DNA from: UBA2377 sp964525935
GTDB taxonomy: Bacteria > Verrucomicrobiota > Verrucomicrobiia > Opitutales > Opitutaceae
Direction of reading: 5' to 3'
Length of the DNA stretch: 64,000 nucleotides
NCBI GenBank assembly: GCA_964525935.1
Contig: CAZGJZ010000012.1
Span: forward strand, 1-64,000
A program made the translations under genes and the position numbers. The notes under the pieces are model-generated. The model was not told the DNA's origin and searched no databases. It was given only the letters and a program-made list of their open reading frames with translations. This document shows positions 34,860-43,572 of this stretch, piece after piece (position 1 is the stretch's first letter; the number at the start of each line of letters is the position of its first letter).

Positions 34860-35639
34860 ATGGTACTGAAACCCAAAAACGAGGTGAAGAGCGTGAAGTT
34901 CGAAACCCCCAACCCCATTCAGGAGAGCGCGGTGAAGGACGAGGAGTCCCTGGACGTCGTCAAATCTCAAACTCGATTGACCTGCGCCCCCTATGACGTC
35001 TTCATCGTCACCATGGGATTCTCGGTCTACTCGATGTTTCTTACGTGGTTCTTCATCGCCCATGCGTCGATCTTCGATCGTCCTGTGTGGTGGGGAACCA
35101 CGCTCGGAGAGTGGTACGGCGCCAGTCCTCAGCGAAACGTGATCCAGTTCCTCTATCTCATGGAGTTGGGAAGCGCCATCGTGTGCGTCGGTGCGCTCGT
35201 CGTGATTTTAACGGCACTTTACTTCATGGGTCGACTCGTTCCGCCACGTGATAGCCCGTCGCGCACGGGGGTGTTTCTCGCGCGCCTCGTCGTTCCCGTC
35301 CTCGTGTGTCTCGCAATTCTGGCATTCATCGTTCCGCTCTCGCTCTTCGTCTCGTGGTGTGAGCTCATCGTGAAGTGCGATTGTTCACACGACGAGAAAA
35401 CGGACACGTACTCGTATTCGGAAGGGTGTAAACCGACGGAGAACTCGTGCTACGGCGGCCGCGCGATTCATCTACCCAGTTTCGCGATGTTTATGGTTGC
35501 CGCCGGTGGATTGTATGCCGGATGTTGGATGATTATGATTTTCGCGCCATCCAAATCCATAAAAGGGTCATGCGATCGATGCTGTGGGAAAATCGACTTT
35601 GTGTTTTCGAGGTGCGGGGAGCTTTACGCGGCGGAGTGA
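34860..35639 (+). CDS. Four-pass membrane protein, tandem paralogue 1
   Basis: A 259-residue protein with four hydrophobic segments (about 45-70, 97-122, 138-162 and 203-225). Between the first two is a loop with WW (RPVWWGTTLGEWYG). Between the last two is a Cys-containing loop (IVKCDCSHD...C...C), and the C-terminal tail is Cys-rich (CDRCCGKIDF). It shares with the next gene the WW loop, the conserved VKxDC loop start and the segment order, so the two are tandem duplicates. A tetraspan-like virion membrane protein is likely. Confidence 0.8.
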   Translation: MVLKPKNEVKSVKFETPNPIQESAVKDEESLDVVKSQTRLTCAPYDVFIVTMGFSVYSMFLTWFFIAHASIFDRPVWWGTTLGEWYGASPQRNVIQFLYLMELGSAIVCVGALVVILTALYFMGRLVPPRDSPSRTGVFLARLVVPVLVCLAILAFIVPLSLFVSWCELIVKCDCSHDEKTDTYSYSEGCKPTENSCYGGRAIHLPSFAMFMVAAGGLYAGCWMIMIFAPSKSIKGSCDRCCGKIDFVFSRCGELYAAE

Positions 35640-35710
35640 GTTGGTGCGCGTGGCGACGAACAGGAGTGCATGAACGTTTCCTTCATCACACTTAAAATAG
35701 AATAAATAAA

Positions 35711-36412
35711 ATGCCGGAGTACGTCGATCTGAAGGGACGGATGTACACCGAGATCGATAGAAACGATGTCGAGTCATCTCACCCCGCACACGAGGTCGCG
35801 ACGCGTGCGCAAATTAAAGAGACCTCTTTAGCGATACAATCCCTCATCGGTGGGTGCGTCTTTATCGCAGGTGTTTACCACGTCGTGATCACCTCGATGG
35901 GATACGAGGCCTTGCAAGGAAAGCCGCCGGAATGGTGGTCGGAGAAGGAATGGGGGGTGTGGGACCCGCTCCACTTCGATCGCAACTTTTACCACATGTA
36001 CTACGTGACATGGTTGGTTTGTGTGACGATTGCGCGCGATGCAATCCTCGTTGCGTACGTCTTGATGGCGCGCGCGATCGTGTTTCAACATCGTCGCTTC
36101 ACGGCATGGGAACTCGTCTTACCGATTATTGTTGGATTCGGCGCCGCCGCGATGATATCGACATTCTTCGCGACGATCGTGCGAGGGGGTGAGATGATCC
36201 TCAAAGTGGATTGCGTGCCGAGTGACCCTCCCGTTGAAAACGATCATTGCCGAGACGGAAGAAAAGTGGCAGAGTTACGCGTAGTATTTTTCACATTCGC
36301 CTCAATGCTCGTAATTGCTAGTCTGTTCATGTTGGGAATCGCCGTCGCGAGTTGGGGAACCGCGACGTGCAGCGTTCTCAGAGCGGCCTTCGCTCGAGCC
36401 TTGACGGAGTGA
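35711..36412 (+). CDS. Four-pass membrane protein, tandem paralogue 2
   Basis: A 233-residue protein with four hydrophobic segments (about 41-64, 94-120, 133-157 and 193-218). The first extracellular loop contains PPEWWSEKEWGVW, like the WW loop of the preceding gene. The last loop begins ILKVDC and has a second Cys. The relation to the 34860 product is visible but sequence identity is low, so the duplication is old. Its function is unknown. Confidence 0.8.
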   Translation: MPEYVDLKGRMYTEIDRNDVESSHPAHEVATRAQIKETSLAIQSLIGGCVFIAGVYHVVITSMGYEALQGKPPEWWSEKEWGVWDPLHFDRNFYHMYYVTWLVCVTIARDAILVAYVLMARAIVFQHRRFTAWELVLPIIVGFGAAAMISTFFATIVRGGEMILKVDCVPSDPPVENDHCRDGRKVAELRVVFFTFASMLVIASLFMLGIAVASWGTATCSVLRAAFARALTE

Positions 36413-36480
36413 GCGTATGAGTGAGTGAAATGGCAGACGCGAAGTTAAAAATCGTTCACTCATTACAACAACATCACATT

Positions 36481-37362
36481 ATGCGGCATCCACGTTTCTT
36501 CATTCTCTTTCTCGCGGCGGTGTCGATATTGCATGAAATCGAGGCCTCGTGTCCGATTGGGGAGTGTCGCGAGCTCGATCGGGGGTGTGTGTCCTCCGTC
36601 TACTCCACGCGATGCTCAGAGTGTAGCGCAAACGGCTACATCGTGGACGGACGGTGCGTTTGTTACGATCGATTGGACGACCCGGAGAGAGCGTGTCTCC
36701 CGCTCTTCCCATCCAACGCCACCTACGATGTGTCGTACCAAACGACTCATGCAAAATGCGCGTGCGGGAACTCCGACGCCGACGGGTACTTTCTCCAAAT
36801 CTCCGACGACGACTACAAGTACGGCGCCCCGAACCCCCCGACCTGTTCCCAATGTCTCTCGGACGTCTTCGGTCCGAAACCCGGGGGCGGCGCGAACCCG
36901 TGCACCAAGTACGGCGGTCCGAATCCCAACCAACTCTACTCCGATTCTCAAGATTCGGCTTGGTGGGAGTGTAATGGAGGGGGGTATTGGAACCCCGTTA
37001 CCTACTCGTGTGTGTGCTACCCGGGGTACCAACTCACGAATACGGGTCTCAAAGGCCGGAACGGGACGGAGGAGGTGTGGTCGTGCACGACGTGCGCCCC
37101 GGGATACGGTCCGCCCGTCCCCACCTCCGCCCACGATATCGAGGCCTTTTATCCCCCCACCTATTGTCGTACGATTTTCACGATTGATCCACTCACGGGG
37201 TTGTTTGCGGAGTGCGGGGGACACGGAGAATTCCTGGACGGGAACTGTTTTTGTTTCCAAAACGGTTCGACGCAATGGGTGCTCTACGAGTACCTCCCGG
37301 ACGTTTGGAGCTGCATGAACGCCACGCAAGTCAACATAACTGCGGCGCCCGTGACGGATTGA
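36481..37362 (+). CDS. Secreted Cys-rich protein, EGF-like arrangement
   Basis: A 293-residue protein with a signal peptide (MRHPRFFILFLAAVSIL, cleaved near EA-S). It has about two dozen Cys in short repeating groups such as CSECSANGY, DGRCVCYD, CACG, CSQC, YSCVCYPGY, CTTCAPGYG and GNCFCFQNG, spaced like degenerate EGF or laminin-EGF modules. Possible N-glycosylation sites are present (NAT, NGT, NGS, NIT). No membrane anchor is seen. The start at 36481 is chosen because the signal peptide starts there; the frame opens 60 bases earlier. It may be a virion surface or host-interaction protein. The large subtilase at 43573 has similar Cys groups at its C-terminus. Confidence 0.8.
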   Translation: MRHPRFFILFLAAVSILHEIEASCPIGECRELDRGCVSSVYSTRCSECSANGYIVDGRCVCYDRLDDPERACLPLFPSNATYDVSYQTTHAKCACGNSDADGYFLQISDDDYKYGAPNPPTCSQCLSDVFGPKPGGGANPCTKYGGPNPNQLYSDSQDSAWWECNGGGYWNPVTYSCVCYPGYQLTNTGLKGRNGTEEVWSCTTCAPGYGPPVPTSAHDIEAFYPPTYCRTIFTIDPLTGLFAECGGHGEFLDGNCFCFQNGSTQWVLYEYLPDVWSCMNATQVNITAAPVTD

Positions 37363-37398
37363 GCGTTAAAGTAGTTGAGAAAAAAAAGTAAATAAAAC

Positions 37399-38682
37399 TC
37401 AATTCTCCTCCACCAGTCGATTCACCAACACTTCCATCTCGGGTTCCTCGTCCCATGTGAAGTCGTCGTCGTCCCCCAACAGCGCGGGATCCATCGAGAT
37501 TCCCCCCGGTAACGACACGCCCGAATGTGGAAACGTGTGCGCCATTTGCGAGAACTTCTGAACGTGCTGCACGATGAGACTCAGAAATGTCTGGTTCATC
37601 TCGGCCTCCTTCATTTGACGCGTGTAGGTCGACGTCGTGGACGTCGTCGAGGCGGCGCTCCCGTTCGATCTTTTGGAACTTTTAGATTCTTGGGAACCGT
37701 TGGAACTTTTAGATTCTTGGGAAGAGATCGACGTCGGCGAGAACGTCCGTGTGAACGCCGGCGCGCTCGGAGGTACGTATTGCGGCTGTGTGTATTGCGG
37801 CGGTGCGTATTGCGGCGGCGCGAATTGCGGTGCGTATTGCGGCGGCGCGTGTTGCGGCTGAGACTTCATCCTCGCTTCACGATACGCCCTCGCCGCCGCC
37901 TCGCGTTGTTCCCTCACAAGTCGTTTCACCTCGGCTCGGCGTCTTCGTTTGTGTTCGCGATTGTGCGCGCGAATCTGCTCTAGTTTCATCGCGGCCTCGG
38001 CTCTCGCCTTGTTGACTCGCGCTTCCCTCATCGCGTCGAACCATCCCAAGTACCGTCGACGCGTGCGCTCGTCCCCGATCTCGATGAACGGGGGGCATTT
38101 CGGGGAATCCAGCACGTCCTCACCGATGGTCCAGGGGTAATTCACCAAGCGTTTCCACCCCGGTTTCCCCACTTCCTCCTCGTACGTCACGGTGAGGTGT
38201 GCGAGACTCAAATCGTCGCGCGGTTCCATCGTATCCGCCGCGAAGAAGAGACTCGTCGAACCGAGCGCCACGAACCCCGCGACGTTCTCGACCATTCCCT
38301 TCACGACCCAATTCGGTGAAGTGTCGAAGTGGACCGCCGAGAGAACGAGTCGTTTCTCGTTCACGCGGGCGTTCTTGTCGAACCCGAGAAACAATCGGTG
38401 TTTTTGATTCCCCAACGTGTGATGGAACTCGACGTGGTAGTAGAGCGCGTTCTCCGTGATGTCTTTCTCGCGAAGCCGGTCGGAGAGGAAGACCGCGGTG
38501 ACGACGTACTCCGTCTCCGTCTCGGCGGTTTCGGTTTTCGCCGGCGTCGGTGCGGACGATCCCTTCACCACGATTTGGAATCCGAGATGAATGCGATTCC
38601 CGGGTGCGATGAAGGGAACGCCGAACTCGTCGCGCGTCTCGAAATTCACACGAGGAATGAATGGTCGGTGAAGAAGGCTCAT
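37399..38682 (-). CDS. Unknown protein with basic helix and Gln/Pro repeats
   Basis: A 427-residue protein of unknown function. An N-terminal globular domain (about 1-225) is rich in beta-type sequence. It is followed by a long basic helix (REHKRRRRAEVKRLVREQREAAARAY in part), which could be DNA-binding or coiled-coil. Then come PPQYAPPQYA-type repeats, a duplicated SSQESKSS element, and an acidic C-terminus. The start at 38682 (MSLLHRP) lies 16 bases after box 2 of the composite promoter; the frame opening at 38820 would run through that promoter. The gene probably belongs to the same expression class as 32467 and 40137. Confidence 0.7.
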   Translation of the reverse strand: MSLLHRPFIPRVNFETRDEFGVPFIAPGNRIHLGFQIVVKGSSAPTPAKTETAETETEYVVTAVFLSDRLREKDITENALYYHVEFHHTLGNQKHRLFLGFDKNARVNEKRLVLSAVHFDTSPNWVVKGMVENVAGFVALGSTSLFFAADTMEPRDDLSLAHLTVTYEEEVGKPGWKRLVNYPWTIGEDVLDSPKCPPFIEIGDERTRRRYLGWFDAMREARVNKARAEAAMKLEQIRAHNREHKRRRRAEVKRLVREQREAAARAYREARMKSQPQHAPPQYAPQFAPPQYAPPQYTQPQYVPPSAPAFTRTFSPTSISSQESKSSNGSQESKSSKRSNGSAASTTSTTSTYTRQMKEAEMNQTFLSLIVQHVQKFSQMAHTFPHSGVSLPGGISMDPALLGDDDDFTWDEEPEMEVLVNRLVEEN

Positions 38683-38698
38683 CGTTTTTTCTCGGTCG

Positions 38699-38772
38699 TC
38701 TCGGATGAAAAAGTATCGGAGAGGTCGGATGGGGACGGATGGAAAGGGTCTCGAAATTATTTTGTGATTTTC
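38699..38772 (-). promoter_or_regulatory. Two-box composite promoter, copy B
   Basis: On the minus strand, AAAATCACAAAATAA (38758-38772) and ACTTTTTCATCCGAGA (38699-38714) are 42 bases apart. The ATG at 38682 starts 16 bases after box 2. Confidence 0.65.
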
Positions 38773-38871
38773 TTTAGACCTTCTCCTCTCTTTCTCTCTT
38801 TCTCTCTCGCGGCCTGGCACAGTTCACACTCACTCTTTCGCTCGCTCGATCGCTCGCTCTCTTCTCCACAC

Positions 38872-40137
38872 TCACAGTTTCATCACGCGGTACATTTCCA
38901 GGATGGAACGCGCGCGTTGGAGTTTCCCCCCGCTCTCGAACTGGTAAAAGTAATAAAAATCCTTTGTTCCGCGCGTCATTCCGGTCGCACGCTCTTTGAA
39001 GACGACGTCGAAACGCTTCAACGCGCGGAGTTTCAAGGAGGGGATTTTCATTCGTTGAACGGCGATCTGGGACTCGATGGCGGTTACTTTCTCGTGACGC
39101 TCGTGCTGGGTGGCCAGAGAGTATCCCCCGGTAATTCCCTCGAGTCCGCGGCTGAGCGCGATGCCGAACGCGGTTGGATTGCGCGGAGCGACGGCGGGAT
39201 TTTCCACCACCACCACATCCTCCTCTTCCGACTCCTTCTCCTCCGTGTCTTCCAGTTGACTTTCGGCCGAGGTCGGCGTGGTGGTGGTGGTGGTGGATGG
39301 AGTGGTGGGGGTGGGCGAAACGGATTTTTCTTCTTCCTCCATCGGTTCGGGCTGTGCCGTCGTTTCGGAGGTTTCCTCCTTTTCGGGGACGGCGGTTTCC
39401 TCCTTCGCGGTTTCCTCCTGAACGGATTCCTTCGCGGGTTCCTTCGCGGGTTCCTTCGCGGGTTCCATCACTGGCTTCATCCTCAAATGGGGGGGTTCTT
39501 GCACGGGCTTGACGGGCTCGAGGGGCACATCGATGTCGGCGAGGAACGCCGTTTCCCCTCGCGCGTCGAGCACGTCCATGTACATGCTCGCGTAATCCGA
39601 GAAGGAGCGATAGGGGGAGGGGGGGATCACGATGGAGTACGGGATGGGGAGGGAAACGATCGTGACGGCTTCGTGTCGACGGTGTTCCTCCATCAAGCCG
39701 CACACCAAACGACGTTCCTGAACGGTGTAATCGAACGCGTGCACGCGCATGTCCTCGCGAATCATGGAGAAGGGGTGCATTTCATCAATCGCGGATTGGC
39801 GCTCCTCCTCCTCGAAACGTTGAAGGTGTTTGAGCGTATCCTCCAATCTGGCGACGTGAGGGCCCATTCCCGGTGAGACTCGGCCGTTGTTTTTCCCGCG
39901 AATGGCGTGCAATTTACCTCGAATGGTGTCGATCTCCCTGAGTCGCGTCGCCGTCGCATCGACCAACGGTTTCATGTGTTCGACGTACATCGATGCGGCG
40001 ACCTTGTTGAGACGCGCGACGCATCGGCGAAACCACGCGGCGTCCGCCGTTCGTTGGTGAACCGTTTCAACCGCACTCGTCGCAGTGGAAGATGCAGAGG
40101 AAGACGAGATGGAAGGGACGTCAACGATGGTGGCCAT
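38872..40137 (-). CDS. Unknown protein with EPAK repeats and acidic linker
   Basis: A 421-residue protein not assigned to a family. A helical N-terminal domain (about 25-205) is followed by EPAKEPAKEPAK repeats and a long Glu/Thr/Ser/Pro-rich linker (about 210-325). A C-terminal domain of about 85 residues is rich in Arg, Lys and aromatic residues (FDVVFKERATG, FYYFYQFE). The gene starts 61 bases after box 2 of the composite promoter. The frame opening at 40404 would extend into that promoter, so it is rejected. Confidence 0.7.
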   Translation of the reverse strand: MATIVDVPSISSSSASSTATSAVETVHQRTADAAWFRRCVARLNKVAASMYVEHMKPLVDATATRLREIDTIRGKLHAIRGKNNGRVSPGMGPHVARLEDTLKHLQRFEEEERQSAIDEMHPFSMIREDMRVHAFDYTVQERRLVCGLMEEHRRHEAVTIVSLPIPYSIVIPPSPYRSFSDYASMYMDVLDARGETAFLADIDVPLEPVKPVQEPPHLRMKPVMEPAKEPAKEPAKESVQEETAKEETAVPEKEETSETTAQPEPMEEEEKSVSPTPTTPSTTTTTTPTSAESQLEDTEEKESEEEDVVVVENPAVAPRNPTAFGIALSRGLEGITGGYSLATQHERHEKVTAIESQIAVQRMKIPSLKLRALKRFDVVFKERATGMTRGTKDFYYFYQFESGGKLQRARSILEMYRVMKL

Positions 40138-40198
40138 TTTGTTTTTGTTTTTGTTCTGGTCTCGGGCGTGGGTGGGTGGGCGGGACTCGATCGATCGA

Positions 40199-40272
40199 TC
40201 TCGGATGAAAAAGTCGGCTCGGTTCTCGGAGTGGGCGAATGAGAGGGTCTCGATTTTTATTTGTGATTTTTT
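40199..40272 (-). promoter_or_regulatory. Two-box composite promoter, copy C
   Basis: On the minus strand, AAAAAATCACAAATAAAA (40256-40272) and ACTTTTTCATCCGAGA (40199-40214) are 42 bases apart. The region also separates the divergent gene starting at 40307, which may use the same stretch. Confidence 0.65.
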
Positions 40273-40306
40273 CCTCTCAGTCAGAAAAAAATCGAGGCGA
40301 GGGAAA

Positions 40307-41800
40307 ATGGCCGCCTCCTCCTCCTCCTCTTCCACATCGACGTCGTCGTCATCATCATCATCGTCGTCGTCATCATTCGTCGCGAGGGACGACGCAGAGG
40401 TCAAGCGGTGTGAAGAAATCGTCCAGGCGTGGAGAAACGGGACGGTGCCATCGCGCTACGACGCAATCGCGCGACGCGCGGAGCCCACGGCGATCCACTA
40501 CAACTACGAAGCCTCCTTCTTCGTGGCGGCCGATCTCCTGTGGCTGTTCGAGGCGCGGCACGAGATGCGACGATTGGAACGGGTGGGTGGGAGAAGGGGT
40601 GGGGTGAATCGCGCGTTGAATCGCCACCCTCTCTCGCGCGTCGACGATCTCGTCTTCAAACGATTCAAGTTCGGAGAGGAGTGGTCCCACGACATCCCCA
40701 TCTTCTTCCTGGACATGCAAGCGCTCTTGGACGTGGTCGACATGATGTTGTGGAAAATCTTCGGGAACGTCGATTGCGAGGAGGATCGTCTGCACCCGCG
40801 ATGGCTCACGGAGGTGAAACTCCTTTACTCGACGTGCCGCATTCGCGCCTTCGTTTTGGCATGGTACGTCCAGCGACCGACCTTCATCAACGAATTCGAG
40901 AGTTTGGGGGTCCAACTGGACGAGAACCGCGCGGTCGTCTCGATGAATTTCGTGTTTGACGTGCGATGCTACATGGACGAGTTGGCCCACGAGATGGTTT
41001 CGGAGGGAATCGTCATGCAATGTCTCCGAGACTCCTCCTCCTCCCCCGAGGACGATGACGACGAGGAGGAGGAGGAGGAGGGGGAGAAGGACGAGGAGAA
41101 GTTGATGTATCGCCACTCGACGTTGACGGAGGAGGAAATCGCGAAGTTGCGCGAGCTTCGTCGCATCGTTTATTCGCGATACGTCTCGCTTCTGGACTTG
41201 GACGCGCTTCTCGATCGGTACAAATCCTTCGCGAGTAAACGGGCGTGCACCCTCGCAGACACGCACGTTTACGCGCGCCGATTGAAGCGCGATCCCTACG
41301 ACGCGCAACACAAACACGACGACGTCATGTTTCGGAAAAACGAGCTGATGTTGGAGAGGATGCACGCGAGCGAGGCGCTTCGCGAGTTTCTCATCAGACG
41401 CGCGGCGAGCGATTTCAAATTCCCGCCGCCGATGAAACCCTCTTCCGCCCCGATTAAGAAACGCGACGACGACGACGAGGACGAGGAGGAGGAAAAGGAA
41501 AAGATCGAGGAGGACGTTCCCGTTCGATTTCTTTGGTTTGACGATTTCTTATTTGAGTTGGCGCTCGCCGATGCCGCGAGGCTTCACACCGCCCCCGTCC
41601 CCGTCACGTGGAGACGCTCGCGACTCTTTAACGGTTTCGTATCGACCACACCTCCCCCCCTCGACGAAGAACATCTTCTTCCCATCATGTACTCCACCCT
41701 CTCGGAGTTGTTGGTTCAGCACAACCTCATGAGTTCGGAATGGAGTTGTTGGAGCGGCCACAACGACGATGCCGCGGCCGCCGCCGCCGTCGGGATGTGA
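40307..41800 (+). CDS. Unknown protein with Ser-rich start and acidic inserts
   Basis: A 497-residue protein I do not recognise. A Ser run (about 4-23) leads to a helical globular domain. Asp/Glu runs at about 248-270 and 385-405 split it into three parts. The middle contains LDLDALLDRYKSFASKRA and an aromatic-rich segment; the last part begins VRFLWFDDFLFELALAD. It ends exactly where the minus-strand gene at 41801 ends, with abutting stop codons. No transmembrane segment. The start follows A-rich DNA and a GAAAATGG context. Confidence 0.7.
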   Translation: MAASSSSSSTSTSSSSSSSSSSSFVARDDAEVKRCEEIVQAWRNGTVPSRYDAIARRAEPTAIHYNYEASFFVAADLLWLFEARHEMRRLERVGGRRGGVNRALNRHPLSRVDDLVFKRFKFGEEWSHDIPIFFLDMQALLDVVDMMLWKIFGNVDCEEDRLHPRWLTEVKLLYSTCRIRAFVLAWYVQRPTFINEFESLGVQLDENRAVVSMNFVFDVRCYMDELAHEMVSEGIVMQCLRDSSSSPEDDDDEEEEEEGEKDEEKLMYRHSTLTEEEIAKLRELRRIVYSRYVSLLDLDALLDRYKSFASKRACTLADTHVYARRLKRDPYDAQHKHDDVMFRKNELMLERMHASEALREFLIRRAASDFKFPPPMKPSSAPIKKRDDDDEDEEEEKEKIEEDVPVRFLWFDDFLFELALADAARLHTAPVPVTWRRSRLFNGFVSTTPPPLDEEHLLPIMYSTLSELLVQHNLMSSEWSCWSGHNDDAAAAAAVGM

Positions 41801-42571
41801 TCAGAACGTATCCAGGAAGAGACTCGTGAGACACGAGACCGTCTCCTCCTCGAGGGTGTCGGAACTGAAAACCGCCAACGTTTCCTTCTTCCCGTCGATT
41901 TGGGGCGAGTCCGTCTCGATTTGGACTTTGCGAAGCTTTCGCACCACCTCCTCCATTTCATCCTCCACCTCTTCTGCGTCGTATCGGAATTCCACCCAGA
42001 CGGTTCGATAGCACACGCTCACGCGCTTGTTCACGACGAGCGCAAAGGCGATGAGGAGATTCAAGCGCGGGGAGGAACTCAACACGCGCGCGGATCCGAG
42101 TTGTTCGTCGAGCAGCACGATGAGATGGGAGGCGCGTTGAACGACGACGAGGTCGCGAAACACGGACTCGCGAGTCGACGGCGCAAAGTCCGCGAGCGTA
42201 GACGCGTGCAATTCCGCATCCAGACGCTCCAACAGCTCGAGCGCGTCCTTGAACTGCGTTTGAAACTCCGGCGTCTCCCACACGGGGGAGACACACGACT
42301 CGATGAGGCGTTCGCGCACGTTCGGTTGGAAGGTCGAGGCCACGTCGATCTTCGCAGCGACCGCCGGCGTAAACAACTGGACCGAGGCGTTGTGGACGAG
42401 CGAGGTGTAGACCTCACACGCCATGCGCGTCGCGATGGAGGAGGTGGTGCTCGAGGCGGGAAGAAGCAATCGCGGAGCTCCCTTCGCGGCGAACAAGTCG
42501 CACACGCGATGGAATTCGGCGTTTTCCAGAACGTCCCACGCACTCGGTTCGGGTCGGACGATTTCGGTCAT
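41801..42571 (-). CDS. Unknown helical protein
   Basis: A 256-residue protein with no recognised domain. It is predicted mostly helical with a moderately hydrophobic segment (LNLLIAFALVV, about 171-181), followed by strands and an acidic helix (YDAEEVEDEMEEVVRKLRK). It is tail-to-tail with the 40307 gene with no base between the stop codons. Upstream is a purine-rich stretch of AAAAAGAGAAAA repeats shared with the divergent MIT-domain gene. Confidence 0.65.
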   Translation of the reverse strand: MTEIVRPEPSAWDVLENAEFHRVCDLFAAKGAPRLLLPASSTTSSIATRMACEVYTSLVHNASVQLFTPAVAAKIDVASTFQPNVRERLIESCVSPVWETPEFQTQFKDALELLERLDAELHASTLADFAPSTRESVFRDLVVVQRASHLIVLLDEQLGSARVLSSSPRLNLLIAFALVVNKRVSVCYRTVWVEFRYDAEEVEDEMEEVVRKLRKVQIETDSPQIDGKKETLAVFSSDTLEEETVSCLTSLFLDTF

Positions 42572-42579
42572 GTCGATGC

Positions 42580-42626
42580 CAAAAAGAGAAAAAGAGAAAA
42601 AGAGTAAAAGAGTAAAAGAGAAAAGG
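42580..42626. repeat. Purine-rich AAAAGAG repeats in a divergent promoter
   Basis: Short units AAAAAGAG and AAAAGAGT repeat about seven times between the divergent genes at 42571 and 42686. They may serve as a promoter or nucleosome-excluding tract. Confidence 0.6.
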
Positions 42627-42685
42627 GGCGTGCGTGATTGCGAGATTTGAATTGTGATGAGTCGGTGTTAATAAAACGAAAAAGA

Positions 42686-43558
42686 ATGCACGCGCTCGTC
42701 TCGTCCGGGATGAACCTCGTGGTCCGTGCGGTCTCCCCACAAAACCTCCCCACGTTCATGAACGTCGACGGCTCGAATCGCACCGTCGCAAACGTCTCGC
42801 CCACCGCCTTCTTGATGGAGACGGCGTTCCCGAAAAAGCCCGAGGCCGACAGGATGAGTGAGAGTGTGGAACGCTCCGTGAAAAACGCATGGGAACGGTT
42901 GGAGTGTGCGAAGCGTCTCGACGCGAGTGAACGGTACGCGGAGGCGTTGGCGGCGTATGGGGTGGGAATCGACAACCTCACGGCGATTGTCTCGAGGGAG
43001 TGTTCGAATCTCGAGACGCGTCGCACGATTCTCGCGAGGCTCGACACGCACCGTAAACGGATGGAGTGGATAAAAACGCACCTCGCGTTGTGCGTCACCA
43101 CGCGTCCGTTTCGTTACGACGTGATGAGCGATTTGGTGATGGAATGTGTTCGTTTCAAATCGAAATCCGGCGAGATGGCGACGGACGAGGTGGTGAACGC
43201 CGCGGCGAGCATTCGAGAATCGGGGAAAAATCCCGAGTTTCTTCACGTCGGTTCGTCGGTACGCTTCGTGGTTCTGTTTCGTCTCTCGTGGTGTTTGAAG
43301 AATCGGTACCAACGAAGCCTCCTCCTCGAGGTGTTGCGTTCCGTCACGAATCGCGGAATCGAGGTGGTGCTGATCGAGATCGACGGCGCCAACCTCGCGA
43401 CTGGGGAATCGGCAGCCTCCTCCACGAGCATTCGACTCAAAACCGAGTTCTTCCCCACGATTCTCGTTCTCGTATCGGGGAAACGCGTGTTGGAGTTGCA
43501 CAGTCTCTTTACCGAATCCGATCAGGACGTCTTACGCAGGCATTTGGGGTCGCTCTGA
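42686..43558 (+). CDS. MIT domain fused to a thioredoxin-like domain
   Basis: A 290-residue protein with two recognisable parts. Residues about 58-133 match the MIT three-helix bundle: the ERYAEALAAYGVGIDNL helix corresponds to the family's NYEEALRLYQHAVEYF, followed by RRTILARLDTHRKRMEWIK. MIT domains, as in VPS4, bind MIM motifs of ESCRT-III proteins. Residues about 184-288 look thioredoxin-like: VVLFRLSWCLKN at the active-site position, then VVLIEIDG, then FFPTILVLVSGKRV with the cis-Pro (Pro257). The CxxC has become C-x-x-N (Cys203, Asn206), so redox activity is doubtful. The frame opens at a TTG; the first ATG is 42686. The partnership with the ESCRT-III-like protein at 57098 is inferred. 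Confidence 0.7.
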   Translation: MHALVSSGMNLVVRAVSPQNLPTFMNVDGSNRTVANVSPTAFLMETAFPKKPEADRMSESVERSVKNAWERLECAKRLDASERYAEALAAYGVGIDNLTAIVSRECSNLETRRTILARLDTHRKRMEWIKTHLALCVTTRPFRYDVMSDLVMECVRFKSKSGEMATDEVVNAAASIRESGKNPEFLHVGSSVRFVVLFRLSWCLKNRYQRSLLLEVLRSVTNRGIEVVLIEIDGANLATGESAASSTSIRLKTEFFPTILVLVSGKRVLELHSLFTESDQDVLRRHLGSL

Positions 43559-43572
43559 TGAATTTTATGTTT

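Noticed and set aside
42638..42685. Extension of the MIT-domain gene to a TTG
   Set aside because: A eukaryotic virus is expected to use ATG; the upstream DNA is promoter-like.
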